Of a stretch of DNA of 64,000 bases, positions 7,387 to 16,691 are shown piece after piece. The notes below the pieces were generated by a model that was not told the origin of the DNA, ran no database searches, and saw only the letters and a program-made list of their open reading frames with translations. Numbering within the stretch: position 1 is the stretch's first letter; each line of letters begins with the position of its first letter. The stretch is from assembly GCF_007671685.1 (NCBI RefSeq), contig NZ_VCNL01000001.1:310001-374000 (forward strand), written 5' to 3'. This stretch comes from Halorubrum salsamenti (GTDB lineage Archaea; Halobacteriota; Halobacteria; Halobacteriales; Haloferacaceae). The position numbers and the translations under genes were made by a program.

Positions 7387-10300
7387 TTACCGCTCCTCCG
7401 AGGACTCGACGGAGCCGAACCCCCAGTCGTCGATGTCGCCGTCGCCATCGGTGGCTTCGTCCTCGCTCTCGCCGTCGCTTTCTTCGGCGCCCCCGTCTCC
7501 GCTTTCGGCCGGGATTTCCCCGCCATCGGCGTCCGCTCTGACGCCGGAATCGGTCTGTTCCGGGGTCGGTTCTGGCGTCGGCTCCGAGTTCGTCTCCGGC
7601 TCCGAGTCGAGCACGTTGACCCCCTCGTCGAACGGTTCGTCAAAGTCGATGCCGCCGTCCGCGTCCCCCGTGTCCCCCGCGTCGCTCCCCTCGCTCAGAT
7701 CCGACGCGTCGCTCGCGTCACCTCCCCCTCCGGCGTCGCTCTCGGCGGTGAAACCGTCTGTCGCCGTCGAACCGGCTCCGAACTCCTCGTTCGGCGGTGT
7801 CGCGTCAGCGACGACGCGTCCCTCGTCGGGCGCAGCACCCTCGTCGGGACCGTCGGTTTCGCCGACGTCGTCGACCGCACCCGACGCCGCCCCGGCCGGG
7901 AGTTCCCCGTCGAGCGCCGCGGCCTCGTCGGCCGCCCGCGCGAGCGCCTCGCGGTCGGATCCGGGCTCCGCCTCCACGTCGCGGGCCGGCGCGACGTCGA
8001 GCAGGGCGTCGGCGACCGAGTCGGGCATCCGGCCGCGGTACTCCGCGAACAGATCTTCGGCCTCCGCCAAGATCCGCTCGACCTCCTCGCGGCCCGCCTC
8101 GTCGGGGTCCGGTCGCGGCACCATCTCCTCTTTGTCGCGGTCGACGTTGATCAGGACCGACTCCATCTCCCGGAGGTCCTCCAGCGAGCGCTCTAACTCC
8201 TCGTTGGCCATCAGCGCGAGCACCGTCTCCGGATCGTTGATGAACGCCTGGAACGTCGCCGCCACCTGCGCGTAGCTGTTGAGCCCCCGGTCGATGAGGT
8301 ACGCCAGCACGACGCGGCGCTTCCGCAGCTCCTCGTCGAGCGTCTCGCGGCTCCACCCGCGGTCGAACATGATGTCTTCGAGGGTGTTCGAGTCGCCCAT
8401 CTGGAGGAACTCGTCGGTCTCCGCCTGCCACTGGAACACGTCCTGAACGTTTATCTCGTCGTTCTCGGCGTCGTAGTGGTTGATCTCGGTCAGCGACTTG
8501 TTCCGGCGCACCTTCTTGCCCTGCACCCGCGTGGAGGTCTGGACGGAGACCAGATCGAGGGCGGTGAACATCGTCTTCGAGACGTTGATCGGGTCGGTGG
8601 TGAACCGCTTGAGCACCTCGCCGACCGTGTCGGCGTGGAACGTGGTGTAGGTGGTGTGGCCGGTCGACATCACCTGGAAGGCCGTGCGGCCCTCCTCGCC
8701 GCGGATCTCGCCCATCACGATGTAGTCGGGGCGTTGGCGGAGCGCGGCCTCCAGTAAGTCGAACTCGTCGATGTCGCCCTTGTCGTCGTCGGAGAAGGAG
8801 GGACGGGTGACGGAGGCGATCCAGTTTCGCTGGGGGAGTTCGACCTCGCGGGTGTCCTCGATCGAGACGATCTTCGCGTTCGAGGGGATGAAGAGGGAGA
8901 CGGCGTTCAGGCTCGTCGTCTTCCCGGAGGCGGTGCCGCCCGCGAAGATCAGGCTCTTGTGGTTCTCGATCGAGAGCCAGAGGAACGCCATCTCGTCGAG
9001 CGAGAACGTCTTCCAGTTGATCAGGTCGATCGGGGTAAAGGGCACGTCGTTGAACTGCCGGATCGTGTAGTTGGTCCCGTGGTCAGACACCTCGCGGCCG
9101 AGCGTGAGCTGGGCGCGGGAGCCGTCCGGGAGGGTGGCGTCCACCTGCGGGCGCCGCTTCGAGATCCCCTTCCCGGAGCGCTGCGCGAGCTTCACGACGA
9201 AGTCGTCGAGCTCGTCGGTGCCGTGGTAGACGTTGGTGATGATCTGCTCGTAGTCGGAGTGATAGACGAAGACGGGTGAGCTGTACCCGTCACAGGAGAT
9301 GTCCTCGACGTTGATGTCGTACTTGATCGGGTCGATCCGCTCGTAGCCGATGAAGTCCCGCTTGAGGTAGTACAGCAGCTTCTCGACCTGGTGCTCCGAG
9401 AGGGTCTTCGAATCCTCTGCGAGCACCGCGGGCTCGGGTCGGGCGAGTATCTTTGCGGGCGCCGGGTTCGACTCGGTCGGCGGCTCGTACCCGAGCGATT
9501 CGGTGATCCGCCCGGCGATCCCCTCCGTGAGGTCGAAGCCGAAGCGGTCGACGAGGTCGTCCACGAGGTCGTCGACGGGCCCTCGGTCGCCGTCCGCGCG
9601 CTCGTAGAGGTCGTACCGGTCGAGCAGCGTCAGCGTCTCGTCGACGATCACGCCCTCGCGGAACTCCTCGTCGCCGCCCGCGATCGACTCGTCGGCGTAC
9701 TTGATCGAGGTCCGGAGCTTCCCGGTGAGGAACTCGACCAGATCGGTCTCGATCTCCGTCCGGTATGGCTGGACGGCGTAGTACTTCACCTCGTTCTCCT
9801 TCGTCGACCGGAACACGATCACGAACGCGTACGGCTTGTTCACCCAGTACCGCTCGATCTCGCGGAAGTGGCGCTTCTTGGGCATCGGCACCGCCTTCTC
9901 CAGGTCGTACCGGTTCGCGAGGGTGGTGTCGCCCTCGTCGCTCGAGAAGAACGCGTCCTCGTCGATCTCCGGGTTCACGTCGACCGTGCGCTCGTCGACC
10001 AGGTCGGCGAGGTCGGCCGCGGCGCCCCCACCGGCCCCCAACAGCTCCTCGGTCCGATCGGGGTCGAAGCCCAGCGCCTCGACCTTGTCGTCGTGCGTGA
10101 ACTCCAGCGGTTCCTCTTCCCCCTCCTCGTTCTCCTCGGTCGGCGGGTTCCCCTCCTCGTCGAGGAAGTACTCGTCGCGGTAGTCGTCCCACGTGTAGTA
10201 GCCCTTCAGCACCGGCACCTCGTAGAGGTTGTACCGGGCCGAACACAGGTCCCAGAGAACGTCTCCGACCGCCGCGGCCGCCCCCACGCGGTAGCCGGTC

Positions 10301-11079
10301 TCTGACGGGTCGAACCCGAGGAAACCGCTCGGATCGATGTCGATCCGGTCCCACTCCTCGCCCGTCGGCGCGCGGCGCGGAACCGACTCCACGTCGGCGC
10401 CCGCGGCGACCACGACTCCGGAGACGCCCGCGCCGTCGACCGCGATACCGGGGCGCTCGCTCGTCTCGCCCGCCTTGTCGACCGCTTCGGTTGGGTCGTC
10501 GGCTTCGGCGACCTCATCGCTTCCGTCCCCGTCACCGACTTCTTCGTCGCCGCCCTCACCGTCGCCGTCGCTGTCAGTCTCGTCTCCAGTGTCCTCGTCT
10601 CCGGCTTCTTCGTCGCTGTCGGCCTCATCGCTGTCGGCCTCGTCGCCGTCGTCCCCTTCAGTGGTCTTCTCGGCCGGCTCTGCAGGATCGGGAGCCACCG
10701 CCGCGGTCGAGATCCCGGCGGGGGCGACGGCCGCGCCGCTGAGAACGACGTGGTCGGGCCCGACCACGAGGGTGCCCGCCTCGGGCGTCCCGTGTCCCGG
10801 CACGGAGGTGTCGCCGTCGGCCTCGTACGGTTCGTCGACGCCGGCAGCGCGGACCACTCGATCGACGCCCTCCTCGAAGTGAGCGTCGACGGCGGTCGCG
10901 GGAACGACCGGCTCCTCACCGATGTCGGCGTACAGCTCGTTCGCGGCGTCGTCGCGGCCGCGTTCGCGGAGGAACGAGCGCCACGAATACCGCCCCACCG
11001 ACACCGGCGGATCGGACGCCGGCGATCCCGCCGTCTCGTCGGACGGGAGGGGCGAACGCTCGGCATCCCCGGTTGTCAT
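7387..11079 (-). CDS. Type II/IV secretion system ATPase (TadA/PilB-like) with long acidic extensions
   Basis: The assembly ATPase of the pilus operon. I place the start at 11079 (MTTGDAERSP), giving 1230 residues; an upstream in-frame ATG adds 29 residues of unlikely sequence. The core has Walker A GGTASGKT at about residue 712 and the Asp/Glu-box segment MGEIRGEE at about 785, followed by the HADTV histidine region. Family members are usually 500-900 residues. The excess here lies in an acidic Asp/Glu/Gly stretch near residues 120-220 and an acidic, Ser/Gly-rich C-terminal tail of about 250 residues past the ATPase domain. These tails could tune localisation or partner binding. It is the first gene of the operon; I see no convincing TATA box in the 149 bases upstream. 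Confidence 0.9.
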   Translation of the reverse strand: MTTGDAERSPLPSDETAGSPASDPPVSVGRYSWRSFLRERGRDDAANELYADIGEEPVVPATAVDAHFEEGVDRVVRAAGVDEPYEADGDTSVPGHGTPEAGTLVVGPDHVVLSGAAVAPAGISTAAVAPDPAEPAEKTTEGDDGDEADSDEADSDEEAGDEDTGDETDSDGDGEGGDEEVGDGDGSDEVAEADDPTEAVDKAGETSERPGIAVDGAGVSGVVVAAGADVESVPRRAPTGEEWDRIDIDPSGFLGFDPSETGYRVGAAAAVGDVLWDLCSARYNLYEVPVLKGYYTWDDYRDEYFLDEEGNPPTEENEEGEEEPLEFTHDDKVEALGFDPDRTEELLGAGGGAAADLADLVDERTVDVNPEIDEDAFFSSDEGDTTLANRYDLEKAVPMPKKRHFREIERYWVNKPYAFVIVFRSTKENEVKYYAVQPYRTEIETDLVEFLTGKLRTSIKYADESIAGGDEEFREGVIVDETLTLLDRYDLYERADGDRGPVDDLVDDLVDRFGFDLTEGIAGRITESLGYEPPTESNPAPAKILARPEPAVLAEDSKTLSEHQVEKLLYYLKRDFIGYERIDPIKYDINVEDISCDGYSSPVFVYHSDYEQIITNVYHGTDELDDFVVKLAQRSGKGISKRRPQVDATLPDGSRAQLTLGREVSDHGTNYTIRQFNDVPFTPIDLINWKTFSLDEMAFLWLSIENHKSLIFAGGTASGKTTSLNAVSLFIPSNAKIVSIEDTREVELPQRNWIASVTRPSFSDDDKGDIDEFDLLEAALRQRPDYIVMGEIRGEEGRTAFQVMSTGHTTYTTFHADTVGEVLKRFTTDPINVSKTMFTALDLVSVQTSTRVQGKKVRRNKSLTEINHYDAENDEINVQDVFQWQAETDEFLQMGDSNTLEDIMFDRGWSRETLDEELRKRRVVLAYLIDRGLNSYAQVAATFQAFINDPETVLALMANEELERSLEDLREMESVLINVDRDKEEMVPRPDPDEAGREEVERILAEAEDLFAEYRGRMPDSVADALLDVAPARDVEAEPGSDREALARAADEAAALDGELPAGAASGAVDDVGETDGPDEGAAPDEGRVVADATPPNEEFGAGSTATDGFTAESDAGGGGDASDASDLSEGSDAGDTGDADGGIDFDEPFDEGVNVLDSEPETNSEPTPEPTPEQTDSGVRADADGGEIPAESGDGGAEESDGESEDEATDGDGDIDDWGFGSVESSEER

Positions 11080-11228
11080 ACTTACGGGAACACTTCGATC
11101 GTTGAAAAAGGTGTCTCGCAAAAACCCGCGACTGATAATCTCCGGATGGAAGCCGTGTTCCCTCACTGGAACGTCCCTCGCGGTTCGCCAGCCGTCAGTC
11201 GTTCATTGCAGGTTTGATCGCGGGGTCC

Positions 11229-11552
11229 TCAGTGCCCGCCGGAGACGATGTGGAGCCCGACGATTCCGAAGACGATCACGGAGATAAAGAGGAGGCGAGC
11301 GCCCGTCGCCGGCTCGTCGAACAGGACGATCCCGAGCGACGCGGTTCCGACGGCGCCGATCCCGGTCCACACGGCGTAAGCGGTTCCGATCGGGAGGTCC
11401 TGTACCGCCTTTCCCAGCAACACCATGCTGACGACGAGCGCGGCGACGGTGCCCGCCGTCGGTATCGGCTCCGAGAAGCCGTCGGAGTACTCTAGCCCGA
11501 CGGCCCACGCGATCTCGAACAGGCCGGCGACGAACAGGATAAGCCACGACAT
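11229..11552 (-). CDS. Small multidrug resistance family exporter (SugE/Gdx-like)
   Basis: A four-helix SMR transporter of 107 residues if translation begins at MSWLILFVAGLFEI (11552). An in-frame start at 11618 would add 22 atypical residues. The membrane-embedded glutamate in helix 1 (GLFEIAWAVGLEYSDGF) and TAYAVWTGIGAVG in helix 3 match the SugE/Gdx branch, whose bacterial members export guanidinium rather than broad drugs. It lacks an adjacent paired SMR gene, so it would act as a dual-topology homodimer. It is divergent from the TRIC-like gene. The substrate is inferred from subfamily resemblance only. Confidence 0.85.
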   Translation of the reverse strand: MSWLILFVAGLFEIAWAVGLEYSDGFSEPIPTAGTVAALVVSMVLLGKAVQDLPIGTAYAVWTGIGAVGTASLGIVLFDEPATGARLLFISVIVFGIVGLHIVSGGH

Positions 11553-11644
11553 CACGCCGAGTTCGCCCACCGCGTCGAGAAGGGTTTCGATGTGCTCCGG
11601 CGACTGCGGCACACTCAATATTCCCGCGCTCGTAGCCGGCAGCA

Positions 11645-12301
11645 GTGACCCAGAGCCTCGTTACGGTGTTGTTCGGCGACCCGTTTGCCGTCATGAACAC
11701 GATCGGCTTGGTCGCGTTCGCACTCGTCGGGTCGTCGAAGGCGATCCGCGAGGAGTTCGACCTCTTGGGGATCGTCATCGTCGGGCTGGCGATGGCGTTC
11801 GCCGGTGGGGCGACCCGCGACCTCCTCGTGTCCCGCGTTCCGCTCGCGCTGCAGTCCCCGATCGAGATCGGGCTAGGGCTCCTCGGCGTCGCCCTGGCGA
11901 TCGGGCTGAACGCCGTGCTGTCAACCCCGGAGACGCATCCGGTCACCCTCGTCTCGGACGCCATCGGACTGGCGGCCTTCGCGACGGCCGGCGCGATCGT
12001 CGCGACCGAGGTCGGCGTGTCGGCGTTCGGCGTCGTGACGATCGCGACGATCAACGCCGTCGGCGGCGGCGCGTTCGCGGACATCCTCCTCGACCGGGCG
12101 CCGTTCATCCTCTTCGAGGACTTCTACGCGAGCTGTGCGGTCCTCGGCGGCAGCGCGTACTGGGTCGTGGGAACGCTGGGGGCGACCGCGGGGGCCGCCG
12201 CCGCGGCGTGTGCGATCGTGACGGTGGGAACCCGGCTGGCCGCGGTCACGTACGGCTGGAACCTCCCGACGGCACAGAACCTGGAACTGGAGCGGGAGTG
12301 A
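11645..12301 (+). CDS. TRIC-type cation channel / UPF0126 membrane protein
   Basis: 218 residues with about seven hydrophobic helices arranged as two similar halves. Each half has a Gly-rich segment: AFAGGATRDLL near residue 58 and AVGGGAFADILL near residue 145. This two-repeat layout is that of the prokaryotic TRIC/YicG family, whose structures are trimeric cation channels. The start is GTG at 11645; an AT-rich TCAATATT about 27 bases upstream fits a leaderless promoter. The alternative is ATG (MNTIGLV) 16 codons later. It is divergent from the SMR gene. The ion carried cannot be told from sequence. Confidence 0.85.
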   Translation: MTQSLVTVLFGDPFAVMNTIGLVAFALVGSSKAIREEFDLLGIVIVGLAMAFAGGATRDLLVSRVPLALQSPIEIGLGLLGVALAIGLNAVLSTPETHPVTLVSDAIGLAAFATAGAIVATEVGVSAFGVVTIATINAVGGGAFADILLDRAPFILFEDFYASCAVLGGSAYWVVGTLGATAGAAAAACAIVTVGTRLAAVTYGWNLPTAQNLELERE

Positions 12302-12354
12302 TCCGACCGCACGCAGAAGGCGGCCTTTAGGTCGTCGCGGTCGAAACGGGCGGT

Positions 12355-13056
12355 GTGACACGCTCCGACGCTCCCGGAGGGCTCCGATCGCTCGGTCGGC
12401 TCCGACGCGCGCCCGTCCGGCGTCGCGTCCGGGACGCGATCGCCGAGGAACTGCTCGGTACGCCGCGGAGTCTCGCCGTCGTGCTCGGGTTTACCGGGTT
12501 CATGCTCGCGGTCGGGATCGGGTACTACGCGCCGACCGCCGGCGGGGTGCCGGTCCCGCTGTGGCCGTTGTACGCGGACTCGGCCGTCGCGGTCGCGCTC
12601 GGCGGGATCGCCCTGTTGAGCCTCGTTCCGACGGTCCGCCGCGGGGGACACGTGACCGACGTCCCGGTCTCTCGCGGGCTGGCGTACCTCCAGACCGTCG
12701 CGTTCGTCTGGCTGATCCAGTTCGGCCTCTGGCCGCTCGTCTCCCTGAACCTCGCGTTCGGCGAATATCTCGCAGCCCCCGACGCGTGGATCTACTACTG
12801 GGGCGTGCTCGGGACGCACCTCTGTTTCGTCGGGCTCGCGCTGCTGTTCCCGGCGTTCGGCCGGACCACCCGCGGCGCGCTGGCGCTGGCGCTGGCGCTC
12901 GCCGTCGGCAACGTCGCCCTCGACTACGGGGTCGGCTACCACCCCCCGCTCCTGTACGAGCCCGGCCCCCTGCTGGCGGGCGCGACGCTCGCGATCGGCG
13001 TAGTGTCGGTGTGGCTCGCGAACCGATCGTTCCGGCGGCTCGGCGATGATACTTAA
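12355..13056 (+). CDS. DUF1405 family membrane protein
   Basis: A 233-residue protein with a basic, Arg-rich N-terminus (about residues 1-33) and then six or so hydrophobic helices. Segments such as GFTGFMLAVGIGYY, PLWPLYADSAVAV and DYGVGYHPPLL match my memory of the DUF1405 family, found in haloarchaea and Bacillus, function unknown. The start is GTG at 12355; CTTTAGG near 12325 lies about 27 bases upstream and could be the TATA element. It follows the TRIC-like gene by 53 bases on the same strand. A possible terminator or spacer and a convergent tRNA gene follow. Confidence 0.78.
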   Translation: MTRSDAPGGLRSLGRLRRAPVRRRVRDAIAEELLGTPRSLAVVLGFTGFMLAVGIGYYAPTAGGVPVPLWPLYADSAVAVALGGIALLSLVPTVRRGGHVTDVPVSRGLAYLQTVAFVWLIQFGLWPLVSLNLAFGEYLAAPDAWIYYWGVLGTHLCFVGLALLFPAFGRTTRGALALALALAVGNVALDYGVGYHPPLLYEPGPLLAGATLAIGVVSVWLANRSFRRLGDDT

Positions 13057-13143
13057 AAACCCGGCACGGCGGGATCCACGCGAGCGAGCGCAGTGAGCGA
13101 GTGAGGGTCAGCCGTGTCCGCGACTGAGCGGTAGCGAAGGAGC

Positions 13144-13215
13144 GGGCACGGCGGGATTCGAACCCGCGATCGAGAGGTTAGGAACCTCTCGCCCTGTCCG
13201 CTAGGCCACGCGCCC
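13144..13215 (-). tRNA. tRNA-Arg (anticodon CCT)
   Basis: The minus strand folds into a complete cloverleaf of 72 bases. Acceptor stem GGGCGCG pairs with CGTGCCC with one G-T pair. The anticodon stem AGAGG/CCTCT closes the loop TTCCTAA with anticodon CCT. The T arm is GCGGG-TTCGAAT-CCCGC. No CCA is encoded and no intron is seen. It reads AGG codons. The gene ends 52 bases beyond tatA and converges with the DUF1405 gene. Confidence 0.95.
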
Positions 13216-13267
13216 GAGGCGGGTAAAGAAAACGTCGCTGCGGGATCGGTCGGCGCCGCGGAGCCGA

Positions 13268-13564
13268 TTACGCGCTGGTCTCTTTCTCGGTCTCGGTCTC
13301 GAAGTCGTCGTCCTCGTCGTCGATCGTGGAGTCGGTCGTGGAGTCGGCCTCGATCGGCGACTCGTCTTTCTCGTCGCCCTGCATCTCCTGTAGTTCTTCC
13401 TCGACCTGTTCACGCCCCTTCTTGAACTCGCCCATCGCCTGGCCGGTCGATCGAGCGAGCTTCGGGATCTTGTTCGCCCCGAACAGCAGGACCAACACGA
13501 GCAGGATGATGAGGAGCTCCGGGCCCGCCGGAATGCCGCCGATCAGTGGAATCGCACTTGCCAT
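13268..13564 (-). CDS. tatA: Twin-arginine translocase subunit TatA
   Basis: 98 residues with the TatA/E layout. A short outside N-terminus is followed by one transmembrane helix (PELLIILLVLVLLFGANKIP, about residues 14-33), then the FGANKIPKLAR hinge and an amphipathic helix (about residues 34-62), then a very acidic tail. TatA subunits form the pore of the Tat translocase, which exports most secreted proteins in haloarchaea in a folded state. The hinge Phe-Gly and the following Lys-Pro are conserved. It is a single-gene unit; the tatC partners are not in this window. It is divergent from the peroxiredoxin gene. Confidence 0.93.
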   Translation of the reverse strand: MASAIPLIGGIPAGPELLIILLVLVLLFGANKIPKLARSTGQAMGEFKKGREQVEEELQEMQGDEKDESPIEADSTTDSTIDDEDDDFETETEKETSA

Positions 13565-13753
13565 CTCTACACGACCGTAGCTCTCTGGCGACTATAGTCT
13601 TTTTGCCTCGACGAACGGGACGCAGATACCGCCCAAGCGCGCCCAAATCCACCGATCGCGGCGGTCCCACGTTCAAGGCGATCCGGACCGGATCCGAGCC
13701 GAACACGCTGCCGACGACGAAACGGTGATACCTCGCCGCCGCGACCGATCGAT

Positions 13754-14224
13754 ATGACCGACGTCGGCGACGACGCTCCGACCTTCACCGCTTCGCTCGT
13801 GACCGACGAGATAGAACCGTTCGACCTGTCCGACCACCTCGGCGCCGAGCCGGTCGTGCTCGCCTTCTTCCCGGCCGCCTTCTCGAACACCTGCACGGAC
13901 GAGATGGAGGCGCTCCGCGACGAGTTCGACCGCGACGACTGCACGCTGTTCGGCGTGAGCACCGACCTCCCGCACGCGCTCGCCGCGTACCGCGCCCAGT
14001 ACGACCTCCCGTTCGCGCTCGTCGCCGACCCGGCCCACCGCGGGATCGAGGCGTACGACGCGATCGAGTCGTTCGAGCGCTACGGCGTCGACACGGTCGC
14101 ACAGCGCGCCGTGTTCGTGATCGACGGCGACGGCGTCGTGACGTACCGGTGGCTCGCGGACGACTCCGGACAGGAGCCCGACTACGACGCCCTCGAAGCG
14201 GCGGTAGACGAGGCGACCGACTGA
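13754..14224 (+). CDS. Peroxiredoxin-like redoxin (AhpC/TSA family)
   Basis: 156 residues with a thioredoxin-fold redoxin domain. The peroxidatic cysteine is C47 in PAAFSNTC, close to the family pattern P-x3-T-x2-C. A second cysteine at C63 lies on the next helix and could be the resolving residue, as in atypical 2-Cys BCP-type enzymes. The conserved Arg expected near residue 117 is present (AQRAVFVID). It probably reduces peroxides or alkyl hydroperoxides using thioredoxin-like donors. It converges with the acyl-CoA synthetase gene, with only 11 bases between their stops. Confidence 0.85.
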   Translation: MTDVGDDAPTFTASLVTDEIEPFDLSDHLGAEPVVLAFFPAAFSNTCTDEMEALRDEFDRDDCTLFGVSTDLPHALAAYRAQYDLPFALVADPAHRGIEAYDAIESFERYGVDTVAQRAVFVIDGDGVVTYRWLADDSGQEPDYDALEAAVDEATD

Positions 14225-14235
14225 GCGGAGGCCCC

Positions 14236-16254
14236 TCACGCCGGATCGCGCAGGTCCTCTAACGCCTCCGGGTTCTCCATCGACGAGAGGTCGCCGGGGT
14301 CCTCACCGTTATAAACGGACGCGATCGCGCGCCGGATGATCTTCCCGGACTGCGTCTTCGGGAAGGCGTCGACGAACAGCAGCTCGCGCGGCCGGAACGG
14401 CTTCCCGTGCTCCTCGCCGACCAAGGCCCGTAGCTCCTCGCGGAGATCGTCGCTCGGCTCCACGCCGGGTTCGAGCACGACGTACGCGACCACCGCGGTC
14501 CCGGTGGTGTCGTCTGGGACGCCGACCGCGGCCGCCTGATTGACGGCGTCGTGGTCGATGAGCACGCCCTCGATCTCGGCCGGACCGACCTTCCGGCCGG
14601 CGACGTTCAGGGCGTCGTCGGCGCGCCCGTGGAGGAACCAGAACCCGTCCGAATCCTTCTGCGCGAAGTCGCCGTGGTCCCACAGATCGTCCCACGTCGA
14701 CCAGTACTCCTCGAGGTAGCGCTCGTCGCCCGACCACAGCGACTTCGTCATCGAGGGACAGGAGTCGCGCGCGACGAGGAACCCGCGCTCGCCCGACTCC
14801 CTGACCGACTCGCCGCTCTCGTCAACGATGTCGACGTCCATCCCGAGTCCCGGCCCGCCGAGGGTGCAGGGCTTCAGCGGTTGGTTCGGCATCGGCATCA
14901 GGAAGCAGCCGCAGATCTCCGTGCCGCCGGAGATGTTGATTATCGGGCACTCCCCGCCGCCGACCGCGTCGTAGAACCAGCGCCACGACTCCGGGTCCCA
15001 CGGCTCGCCGGTGGATCCGAGGATGCGGAGCGAGGAGAGGTCGTGGCCCTCGACCCATTCGTCCCCGTGCTTGCGGAGCGCCCGGATCGCGGTCGGCGAG
15101 ATGCCGAACTGGGTGACGCCGTGCCGGTCGATCAGCTCCCAGAACCGGTCGGGCTCCGGGTGGTCGGGCGCGCCCTCGTACATCACCACGGTGCCGCCGA
15201 AGGCGTGGTTGCCGATCAGCGTCCACGGACCCATCATCCAGCCGATATCGGAGACCCAGAAGAACCGGTCCGCGGGCTTCTGGTCGAAGCCGAAGTGGAT
15301 CTCCTTCGCGCACTGCGTGAGGACGCCAGCGTGGGTGTGGACGATCCCCTTCGGCTCGCCGGTGGTCCCCGACGAGTACAGCAGCATGGACTCCTGGCCG
15401 CTCGGGAGGCGCTTCGTCTCGTAGCCGACCGGCTGCGACCCGACCGCCTCGTCCCACGTGGCGTCGCGGTCGGGGGTCCACGGGATCGGTTCCTCGGCGT
15501 CCCCGTCGCCCGCGGGAGTCGCCCCCAGCCGGTCGTACACCACGGTGTGCTCGACGCGGCCCGCCTCCTCGATCGCCGCGTCGGCGGTCGCTTTCAGCCG
15601 CACCTCGCTCCCGCGGCGGTAGAATCCGTCGCCCGTGAAGAGGACGGACGGCTCGGCGTCCGCGATCCGGGTCGCGGTCGCCTCCGTGCCGAACCCGGAG
15701 AAGATCGGCACCGCGATCGCGCCCACTTTTAAACAGCCGTAGAGGATCGAGACGACCTCGGGTACCATCGGCATGTAGAGCCCGACCGTGTCGCCGGTCT
15801 CGACACCGACCGACTCCAGGTAGTTGGCGACGCGGTCGCTCTCGCGTTTGAGCTCGTGAAACGTGATCTCCCGGACGTCGCCGGGTTCTCCCTCCCAGAT
15901 CAGCGCCACCCGGTTGCGGTTCGGTGAGTCGACCGCGGCGTGTCGGTCGACGACGTTGTGCGCGACGTTGATCTCGCCGCCGGGGTACCAGTCGGTGAAC
16001 TGCGGGCCGTCGGCGTCGTCGCGGACCGCGTCGTACTCCGTATAAAAATCGACGTCGAGGTAGTCGACGATCTCGTCCCAGAACCAGTCGACGCCGGATT
16101 CAGGTTCGCCCGCGATTCCTGAGGTGGTCCGGGCGATCAGCTCCTCGTAGTCGTCGATCCCGTACTCGCGCATGAACGCGGCGACGTTCGTCGACTCGGC
16201 GAACGACACGCTCGGCTCGTGTACGATCTCGTCTATCCCCTCGTACTCGTCCAT
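14236..16254 (-). CDS. Acyl-CoA synthetase of the acetyl-CoA synthetase family
   Basis: 672 residues. It activates a short carboxylic acid with ATP to an acyl-adenylate and then forms the CoA thioester. Signature motifs are present: YSSGTTGEPKGIVHTH (AMP-binding P-loop, about residue 290), NISGGTEI (near 437) and the C-terminal SGKIIRRAI containing the catalytic Lys that is acetylated in Acs proteins. The N-terminal ACAS-type cap (residues 1-110) groups it with acetate/propionate ligases rather than long-chain ones. The exact substrate is unclear: the acid-binding region is not fully canonical for acetate. It stands alone, with the island-like 16.3-17.1 kb spacer upstream. Confidence 0.88.
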   Translation of the reverse strand: MDEYEGIDEIVHEPSVSFAESTNVAAFMREYGIDDYEELIARTTSGIAGEPESGVDWFWDEIVDYLDVDFYTEYDAVRDDADGPQFTDWYPGGEINVAHNVVDRHAAVDSPNRNRVALIWEGEPGDVREITFHELKRESDRVANYLESVGVETGDTVGLYMPMVPEVVSILYGCLKVGAIAVPIFSGFGTEATATRIADAEPSVLFTGDGFYRRGSEVRLKATADAAIEEAGRVEHTVVYDRLGATPAGDGDAEEPIPWTPDRDATWDEAVGSQPVGYETKRLPSGQESMLLYSSGTTGEPKGIVHTHAGVLTQCAKEIHFGFDQKPADRFFWVSDIGWMMGPWTLIGNHAFGGTVVMYEGAPDHPEPDRFWELIDRHGVTQFGISPTAIRALRKHGDEWVEGHDLSSLRILGSTGEPWDPESWRWFYDAVGGGECPIINISGGTEICGCFLMPMPNQPLKPCTLGGPGLGMDVDIVDESGESVRESGERGFLVARDSCPSMTKSLWSGDERYLEEYWSTWDDLWDHGDFAQKDSDGFWFLHGRADDALNVAGRKVGPAEIEGVLIDHDAVNQAAAVGVPDDTTGTAVVAYVVLEPGVEPSDDLREELRALVGEEHGKPFRPRELLFVDAFPKTQSGKIIRRAIASVYNGEDPGDLSSMENPEALEDLRDPA

Positions 16255-16305
16255 CTCGTCTCGCCGTTTTCGCGGTGACCGTAAGTAATTTTCCTGAACG
16301 TTCGG

Positions 16306-16620
16306 TTACCGCGGACCGACGCACTCGCCGGCGACCGAGACGGTCTCGGCGTCGACGGCGACCGTCCCGTCGTACAGGGCGCAGACCCCGGCGTCCCACG
16401 CGAGTTGCCCCTCCCAGTCGGCACCCGTCACTGTGACCTCGTGGCGACCGGTCGTCCCGACCGTCGCCTCGAACGCGCGGGCGACGCCGGGGGGCGATCC
16501 GGTCGGTTTCCTCCGGGTACGTCGTCCCCCTCGACTAAACCGTCCGCGTCGACCGGCTCGTCGCCGGCGTTTCCGGATTTGAATCCCGTACACCCGGCCG
16601 TTGCGAACGCGACGCGAAGC
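16306..16620 (-). pseudogene. Remnant of a small haloarchaeal lipoprotein gene
   Basis: On the minus strand the codons around 16620-16500 read a lipobox-like ATAGCTGFKSGN followed by an acidic linker. The conserved-looking domain (GRHEVTVTGADWEGQL and CALYDGTVAV, ending CVGPR) then continues in a different frame up to the stop at 16306. No start codon or full signal peptide precedes the lipobox: the sequence turns AT-rich upstream. The simplest reading is a lipoprotein gene that lost its 5' end and suffered a frameshift, next to a repeat element. The C-terminal half alone could be translated from an internal start, so silence is not proven. Confidence 0.5.
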
Positions 16621-16691
16621 GTGGCGCTGTTGGTGTTCTATTCTCTAGGGACTTCTCGGTCGAAGCAGTTGGTCGCTGACGATTGTCTCTC

